Shown here piece after piece: positions 47,101-52,207 of a stretch of DNA of 52,207 nucleotides (within the stretch, counting starts at the first letter, position 1; each line of letters begins with the position of its first letter). The DNA is taken from positions 1 to 52,207 of the forward strand of contig JAITOC010000057.1 in the NCBI GenBank assembly GCA_031290175.1. Reading direction: 5' to 3'. A program made the translations under genes and the position numbers. The notes under the pieces were generated by a model that had not been told where the DNA came from, did no database searches, and worked only from the letters and a program-made list of their open reading frames with translations. The stretch comes from Coriobacteriales bacterium (GTDB lineage Bacteria > Actinomycetota > Coriobacteriia > Coriobacteriales > UBA8131).

Positions 47101-49243
47101 GCGGTTCCGCTACGACATAGACTTCCGTTCGACCGCGAATACGGACTGCACTGAGTTTGTCGTCGATGATCCGCTGGAAAATGTCGGAACCCTTGATCAG
47201 GTACGGGTTGAGGAGCTTTGGACAGCAGTGGTCTGGGGCGATAAAGACGGCAGGTTCAATGTCTGGTACAAGACCAACAAGACAGACGACTCGGCTGACT
47301 ATGACATAAGCACGCTCAGCGCCGATTCTGGTGTCCTGGCTTTTCCCAACACCGGCTTCAAACTCTGGGCAGCGTTTGATGACGCTACGAGTAGCAGTTA
47401 TACAGAAAGTGGCGTTATTCCGCGCCATCGGCTGAGCCTTCCCGAGGGTCTTGCTGATGATGAGTACATTACCGCTATCCGTTTTGAATACGGGGAAGTC
47501 TCGATAGGATTTACCAGCAAGAATTATTCTGATGTCTCGAAAAACGGGGAACACCGTGATAGCGAAGGCAACGTCGCGCTTCCCTCGGAGAAGGCGTCAG
47601 CCCTCAAGCTCCTCTCCACCTCGGATCCCTTCTCCCCGAGCTTGGCGATGGGCGAAGCAATCACCAAGACATCGCTTGATTGGACGCCGCAGACCATACG
47701 GTCGGACTTCGCACAGGGAGCACTCGATGCACCTGGACTCAAGCCAGCCTCCTATCTCGTATCAGCGACGCGACTCATGGAGGATGATGACATCGTATCC
47801 TCCGCATCTGCCCGTATAGCTTTAGCCGAGATGCGTGACCTCGACCAGGATGCTGTAGTTACCAAAGAGATTGGAACGTTCAAGACGCTCCCCATCACCC
47901 CCAATTTCGAAATCGGTCTGGACAAGACCAGCAGCGAAGTAAACGATGATTTGAAAGTTAACCAACGGACTGTCTGGGGTGGTCTTCCTTTGACGGGCGA
48001 TGACATCGTTTTATTGGTAGTGGGTCTCGTGCTTTGTCTCATAGGTCTTTGCTTCATAGTCGCGAGCAGGCGACGCTTGAGGCTTGAGAGCGACTCAAGC
48101 GGTTTGCTCGCATCCGCGTCCGCAGGAGTTCACCGAAGGCCGACTTCGACCGAACCGACCGTGTCTGTGGAGGCTCGCCTGGGGCAGTACGAGAAAAGCC
48201 CCTCGCGTGCAGGCATGCACAGTCGTCGTCGAAGGCTCCGCTTTAAGTGGCTTCCTATCACCAGTGGCTTCCTGCTTATGTTGGGCGTCTTGGTCTCGCA
48301 CGCCTTTGCTGAACCCGTCTCCACTGTTCCTGCAGACAGCTTGGTCAATGTCGAGTACCGTTATCTGGAGGGTGAAAGTGTCGATATGCCGCAGGAGATA
48401 GTTCAGTACGGACAGCGCTATCGCCTTGTGAGCCAAACTGAACCAACACTTGAAAACATGCTCCCCACGACGCGTACGTATACATACCGTGTCTACGGAA
48501 AATTGACCGAGGAGGGGCTTGCGGAGGCAAAGGCGTTGCCCGGCGTGAGCATCGTCCCCGTCGATCTCGTCTTTGAGCGACAGGTTGAGGGAAGAGGGAT
48601 CATCGAAGGTCTGAGCGATAACGATGTCGATAACCCTGACCTGCCCACCAAGGGGCTGTTCTCCGTCACTTCAGCAGATGCAGCTACGGGGACAGTTCAG
48701 TCTGAGCTCAGCCGTGCTGGAGTAGCGTACGAGGTGACCAGCTATGATGAGTTCGGTCTGCCAGAAACGTACAAGGCAACACTCGTGTTTCGTGGAATCG
48801 AGTCTTTCAAGGACTTCGGATATTACGAGGTCAATGCGCAGTACACCTCAACTGAGCAGATTGGCGAGAAGGCGCAGTATGTCATCGTTGCAACCTATGA
48901 ACCGGTCGACTTGGTAATCACGACTCCAGAAGGAGCTTGGCAGGCAGGTATCGATCCTTCTGCCGGAAGCGCGACAGGCGAGCAGTCCAGTGACGCTGCA
49001 GCTGATGGGCAAGACGAGGGCTCGGGGCAGCTCGGGCTGACCCCTCCCGTAACGGTTCCGAACAAGCCGCCTGTGGCTGATGGCATGGCGGGGAACGTTC
49101 TTGCCGGTATCCCCGATGGTGAAGTTGCTTTGGCGGGTCAGCCAGGGTCTCCTGCCCTTGCGCTTATAGCCGTCTTTATCGGGCTGGTGCTCATAGCGCT
49201 GCTCACAGTCTTCCTGTGGAGGAGGAAGCGGGCAGGCAAGTAA
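44171..49243 (+). CDS. Giant composite surface protein: adhesin with internal LPLTG sorting signal fused to a second signal/TM + ectodomain + TM
   Basis: N-terminal signal; CnaB-like NTIMLHKLDPQGNPLPGAHFNVS; internal GGLPLTGDDIVLLVVGLVLCLIGLCFIVASRRRLRLES; then RRRRLRFKWLPITSGFLLMLGVLVSHAFAEP; C-terminal SPALALIAVFIGLVLIALLTVFLWRRKRAGK. Confidence 0.85.
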   Translation: MKLQSISAALAKGLATALVVLVVTAGIPFVGLAFGNETVRGSGVAGTAPADSDAQSAPDSSAIRTLDPVLAAETSNAGALSASGVVSEDALIPVEQENSDQANDTTSSEGADGAEVDISGFTILSADLTDQINLQTGFFYFDMALQEFVRVPPSFLFMNDQVASRYRIKADWDLAGGVIVEEGSSFRIPISFEGSDMRFGNVLPISFKGIDQTSGQEFQLGTITLKHTDALGNLLDTPLTEPGSYFALIATFDSGAFSALNNIKGEFFIDCEIYPEEGTEYDEFKWTVGNETGEGSTQEPYVPPIVGEPGWSTKEDFKKLSQLDANNAMVLNSLYINEQRESFSTYGSSVKLADTIGPGQVLSQHYVWVDGSGFDQSYAPQTVDYARGIFGSTVTASEGAPAYFKMLAIDWEHAYQILYDVQRGRNKSSLAGYPITNPASIPNLSYELQQKYLIVVRSATWAIITRAVGGDSISQAQGALIFGTDFSYLNSNPAYATYRATYGDFTDFEDVLAYFLTPVDPAALNSIEVDETSFTLDFKDKALDKQTLFISYLTKVFDPLQSLLSNSANIDWKGSPRPVYSSTTNTTGGGVVTGDTNTIMLHKLDPQGNPLPGAHFNVSRYAADDIELTTPLFSEDLILGNDGAWASTDRLGTYTKEDQIVITETHPPRGFLPIPEAKIVLHIDPEHNYAVVSCTPVPSGGGADGVPWLHVSVTNNGSVHIYVIDQLDQQLSLYDVALRKWIVRVNDTAVTDDAATQGLPSPVVQVDYNDYVTFKIRVFNQCEEPLIAAEITDYFPRWLLWDEDLASVENAGWSLVPGAGGARDLLVYDWSDYPTGAPVLTPNTSTEPGVYSEGSYADVYLTLRVSPSAPAGDVFTNLAEVSRLTDEDGAAVVDIDSIPDQDPENDGAVWDNVIDGNAKDPSASGADKDEDDSDLAEVIIPKAISCEVDKDTINRTSAAYVSLPGQEGFDNVGKEDERFRYDIDFRSTANTDCTEFVVDDPLENVGTLDQVRVEELWTAVVWGDKDGRFNVWYKTNKTDDSADYDISTLSADSGVLAFPNTGFKLWAAFDDATSSSYTESGVIPRHRLSLPEGLADDEYITAIRFEYGEVSIGFTSKNYSDVSKNGEHRDSEGNVALPSEKASALKLLSTSDPFSPSLAMGEAITKTSLDWTPQTIRSDFAQGALDAPGLKPASYLVSATRLMEDDDIVSSASARIALAEMRDLDQDAVVTKEIGTFKTLPITPNFEIGLDKTSSEVNDDLKVNQRTVWGGLPLTGDDIVLLVVGLVLCLIGLCFIVASRRRLRLESDSSGLLASASAGVHRRPTSTEPTVSVEARLGQYEKSPSRAGMHSRRRRLRFKWLPITSGFLLMLGVLVSHAFAEPVSTVPADSLVNVEYRYLEGESVDMPQEIVQYGQRYRLVSQTEPTLENMLPTTRTYTYRVYGKLTEEGLAEAKALPGVSIVPVDLVFERQVEGRGIIEGLSDNDVDNPDLPTKGLFSVTSADAATGTVQSELSRAGVAYEVTSYDEFGLPETYKATLVFRGIESFKDFGYYEVNAQYTSTEQIGEKAQYVIVATYEPVDLVITTPEGAWQAGIDPSAGSATGEQSSDAAADGQDEGSGQLGLTPPVTVPNKPPVADGMAGNVLAGIPDGEVALAGQPGSPALALIAVFIGLVLIALLTVFLWRRKRAGK

Positions 49244-49343
49244 GTAAGATTAACTCCATCCATTCTAATATGAGTTAACTTATAATATTGCTATACTTAT
49301 GAATGATGACTGGGATACCCGTGAATAGGAAAGGGTGGACACA

Positions 49344-49549
49344 TTGAGCACGTCTATAGACCCTACGAGAGAAAAAGGCACAACGCGGGTGAAGACCGGC
49401 TTTGCGGAGATGATGAAGGGCGGCGTCTTTATCCGCGCCCCGCGCTTCAAAGGGCTCGCCGCCGCCGTGGAGGTGCTCTCAGCAACCCCCCAGGGTGAGT
49501 GCGCCAAGGCAGTGTTCTGGCGGTCACCCTCCACCCCGAACTGACCCCC
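49344..49549 (+). pseudogene. pdxS-pdxT deletion scar: pdxS 5' end fused to pdxT 3' end
   Basis: GTTRVKTGFAEMMKGGV (PdxS N-terminus) joined to FIRAPRFKGLAAAVEVLS and, in another frame, QGSVLAVTLHPELT (PdxT C-terminus). Confidence 0.75.
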
Positions 49550-49771
49550 TGAACTGCACCAGCACGTCATTCCAGTTCAGGGGGTCAGTACATTGGCAAG
49601 GAAACTCCGCACCCGATGCTCATTCCTATGCATTCAGCGCGAGAACCCCGGATAGTTTTGAGGGTTCAAGCTCTTATCCGGTCGGCTCGCGCTAACGAAT
49701 GCACAGCACTGAGCATCTGCTCCGCGATTCCTTGCCAACGCACTGACCCCCTGAACTGCAACAGCACGTCA
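49541..49771. repeat. ~230-bp foldback element: imperfect inverted repeat with ~80-bp arms plus 29-bp direct repeats
   Basis: Arms 49573-49654 and 49675-49758; direct repeats ctgaccccctgaactgcA/CcAgcacgtca at 49541-49569 and 49743-49771. Confidence 0.85.
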
Positions 49772-49805
49772 AAGTGCAAGTTGATTTGACGAATCGGATT
49801 TTTTG

Positions 49806-49848
49806 CCTTAATATAATGACAATTATAATAATATGCATTATATTAAGG
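49806..49848 (+). promoter_or_regulatory. Perfect 13-bp inverted repeat in leader of ATPase gene, overlapping SD
   Basis: CCTTAATATAATG (49806-49818) / CATTATATTAAGG (49836-49848); SD AAGGAGAG starts at 49845. Confidence 0.7.
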
Positions 49849-49859
49849 AGAGAGCTGTC

Positions 49860-51176
49860 ATGCACTTTGTCAACCGCGTCAATGAGCTCAAAACCCTTAC
49901 TGCAACGCTGCAGCGCTCGAAGCAAAACGCCCAGTTCACACTGGTGACCGGACGTCGTCGTGTGGGAAAAACCGCCCTGTTGTTAGAGCATTTGAAGGGC
50001 ATCGAAGGCAAGACGCTCTATCTGTACGTCGCCCGTAAAAGCGAGACACTTCTGGTCGTCGATTTTCAGCAAGCAGCCGAAGCCGAGCTTGGACTCAAAA
50101 TTTTTGGCACCCTCACGTCGTTCAGCGACTATTTTGAGCAGCTGCTCATCTATGCGCAGCAGGAGCACCTGACTCTGGTTTTGGATGAATTCCAAGACTT
50201 TGATCGTGTGAACAAGAGCATTTTCGGTAGCATTCAAAACCTTTGGGACCGCTACAAGGATTCGGCGCACATCAATCTGATAGTCTCGGGCTCAATCTAC
50301 GCGCTCATGGTAAAGCTATTCGAAGACGACAAGGAGCCCCTATTTGGTCGCCTGACCAGTAAACTCATTTTGCAGCCGTTCACGACTGAAATCATAAAAT
50401 CGGTATTGTATGACTATAACCCAACATGCAACAGTGAGGATCTGCTCTTTCTCTACGCGCTCAGCGGAGGCAGCCCTCGGTACCTTGCTTTGTTGATCGA
50501 TGCTGAAGCCACCGACCGCGCGTCCATGCTCTCCTACATCGCGAGTAACGGCTCGCCTTTTCTCTCGGACGGTAAGGACATCCTCGTCTCAGAGTTCGGC
50601 AAGGATTATGCGACCTACTTTTCCATCCTGCAATTAATCGCCAGTGGCAAAACGTCGCAAAGCGCCATCGACTTGATAATCGGCAAAACCACGGGCGCTT
50701 ACCTTCAGAATCTGGAGAAAGACTATTCCCTCATCGCGCCGCAACGCCCACTGTTTGCAAAGCCCCAGAGCCGTACCGTCAAGTGGCGCATTATAGACCG
50801 CTATCTGGTTTTCTGGTTTCGCTTCGTCTTTGCCAATCAAGGGCTTATCGAGATGGGGCGCTTCGATTTGCTGCAACAGAGCATAGAGCAGCACTACTCG
50901 ACGTTCAGCGGTTTGGCCTTGGAGGATTACTTCAGAGCCAAGCTCGCTGAAGAGGGGCGCTACACGCGCATCGGTGCCAGCTGGGACAACAAGGGTTTGG
51001 CTGAAATCGACATACTTGCCCTCAATGACCTGGATAAGACTGCCTTGGTTGCCGAAGTAAAGCGCAATGCAAAGAAAATCAATCTTGCAGCATTACGAGT
51101 GAAAGCCGACAGTCTGACCAATGAGCTCGCAGCCTACGAAGTGAGCTATCAGGGCTTCAGCATGGCGGATATGTGA
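49860..51176 (+). CDS. AAA ATPase (archaeal-type ATP-binding protein) with C-terminal DUF234/nuclease-like region
   Basis: VTGRRRVGKTALLLEHL Walker A; TLVLDEFQDF Walker B; C-terminal LAEIDILALNDLDKTALVAEVKRN. Confidence 0.85.
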   Translation: MHFVNRVNELKTLTATLQRSKQNAQFTLVTGRRRVGKTALLLEHLKGIEGKTLYLYVARKSETLLVVDFQQAAEAELGLKIFGTLTSFSDYFEQLLIYAQQEHLTLVLDEFQDFDRVNKSIFGSIQNLWDRYKDSAHINLIVSGSIYALMVKLFEDDKEPLFGRLTSKLILQPFTTEIIKSVLYDYNPTCNSEDLLFLYALSGGSPRYLALLIDAEATDRASMLSYIASNGSPFLSDGKDILVSEFGKDYATYFSILQLIASGKTSQSAIDLIIGKTTGAYLQNLEKDYSLIAPQRPLFAKPQSRTVKWRIIDRYLVFWFRFVFANQGLIEMGRFDLLQQSIEQHYSTFSGLALEDYFRAKLAEEGRYTRIGASWDNKGLAEIDILALNDLDKTALVAEVKRNAKKINLAALRVKADSLTNELAAYEVSYQGFSMADM

Positions 51177-51277
51177 CCGTTGGGGTGTGTCGCCGGTGCG
51201 CCACCCGACAAACTGGCAACACGCTATCTACTGGCAATACGCTGTTTATGAGAGCTGCCCTTGATTGGGCGCACCCC

Positions 51278-51784
51278 TCAGAGCAAGATGCCTTCCAGTT
51301 TGAGCAGGGCGGCCTTCTTGTCGAGCCCGCCGGCGTAGCCGGTGAGGGAGCCGGTGGAGCCTACCACACGGTGGCAGGGGATGAGGATCGAGATAGGGTT
51401 GTGACCTACGGCGCCGCCCACCGCCTGAGCGCTGACCTTCTTAACGCCGGTTTCCCGAGCGATCTGCGCAGCGATGGCACCGTAGGTAGTGGTAGTGCCG
51501 TGGGGTATCGCGCGGAGAATGTCCCAGACGCGGCGACGGAAGGTGGAGCCACCCTGAGGGTCGAGGGGAAAGTCGATAGGCTTGTTCTCGCCTTTGAAGT
51601 AGGCGTCGAGCCAGTCCTGGGCGGCGTTGAGCAGGGGGTGGTCGGGGGCGGAGAGCCACGCGGGCTTATCGGCAGGGAAGTACTTCTGCCCGTCGAACCA
51701 GATGCCGACAAGAGCGGTGTCGGAAGCCGAGGCGGTGATGGAGCCGAGCGGCGTGGCTATGGAGCGGGTGTAGAGGGCGGTCAT
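51278..51784 (-). CDS. ogt: Methylated-DNA--protein-cysteine methyltransferase
   Basis: NPISILIPCHRVVGSTGSLTGYAGGLDKKAALLKLEG. Confidence 0.95.
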   Translation of the reverse strand: MTALYTRSIATPLGSITASASDTALVGIWFDGQKYFPADKPAWLSAPDHPLLNAAQDWLDAYFKGENKPIDFPLDPQGGSTFRRRVWDILRAIPHGTTTTYGAIAAQIARETGVKKVSAQAVGGAVGHNPISILIPCHRVVGSTGSLTGYAGGLDKKAALLKLEGILL

Positions 51785-51965
51785 GATTCCCCCTTGGGAT
51801 GGATTGGGATATGGCGAGGGGCTGCGCCTGCTTTGGCGGGCTTGGCTTTATCCACATCCCAGAGGTATCCGAGCGTGCAGAAGTGGGATCAGGTCATCGC
51901 TTTCCCGCAGAAGAAAGTAGCAGGTGATAAGGGCGCAAGGTGATAGGGCATCGCAACAACAGGTT

Positions 51966-52175
51966 CTAATGCTCCACGCCAATCATCACCGAGGATGCCT
52001 TTATGACGGCATAGGCCTCCTGACCTGGCACCAGCGCTAGGTCATCTACGGCGGCATTGGAGATGCTGGCTGTAATCAGGTTGTCACCAATCCTGATGGC
52101 AACGTAACTGGTGACAGCGCCCTTTTCGATTTTCTCGATAACACCCTTGAGCTGATTGCGAGCAGATAACTTCAT
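51966..52175 (-). CDS. Molybdopterin-binding (Mop/TOBE) protein
   Basis: MKLSARNQLKGVIEKIEKGAVTSYVAIRIGDNLITASISNAAVDDLALVPGQEAYAVIKASSVMIGV. Confidence 0.92.
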   Translation of the reverse strand: MKLSARNQLKGVIEKIEKGAVTSYVAIRIGDNLITASISNAAVDDLALVPGQEAYAVIKASSVMIGVEH

Positions 52176-52207
52176 GGTGGTTCCTCTTCTCAGTAGAGCC
52201 TCCCCTG

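Noticed and set aside
51173-51943. 256-aa plus-strand ORF over ogt
   Set aside because: Antisense to a well-conserved Ogt (PCHRV) gene; composition is consistent with a spurious ORF.

Overview
The window looks like a chromosomal segment of a moderately high-GC, Gram-positive-type actinobacterium. Tat flavoproteins next to 12-TM LuxR regulators suggest Coriobacteriia/Eggerthellaceae; this placement is inference only. Housekeeping backbone: secA, prfB, a split transketolase, ftsE-ftsX, an S41 protease, an RNase R-like gene, an M42 peptidase, smpB, ssrA (tmRNA), polA, amtB-glnK, an NMT1/SsuA-type ABC transporter, pheS-pheT, rarD, ogt and a Mop-like gene. Accessory content: (i) a translationally coupled surface-adhesin operon at 5.8-14.0 kb (membrane ectodomain protein, Gly/Ser-rich CxxC protein, CnaB-type adhesin, SARP/BTAD regulator); (ii) a second adhesin at 44.2-49.2 kb in which a homologous adhesin C-terminal module, an internal LPLTG sorting signal and a homologue of the operon-1 membrane ectodomain protein are fused in one 1690-aa ORF; (iii) hicAB between smpB and its partner ssrA; (iv) duplications of RNA-gene 3' ends at tRNA-Glu and at ssrA, both enclosing a GCTTCGC cluster plus an AAAC...GTTT palindrome; (v) a decayed tandem duplication of a lipoprotein cassette; (vi) a pdxS-pdxT deletion scar abutting a ~230-bp foldback element, followed by an AAA ATPase/nuclease-like gene with a palindromic leader. 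The best candidate for an undescribed system is the paired adhesin/ectodomain module (i + ii). All calls come from reading the sequence and supplied ORFs; no searches were run.
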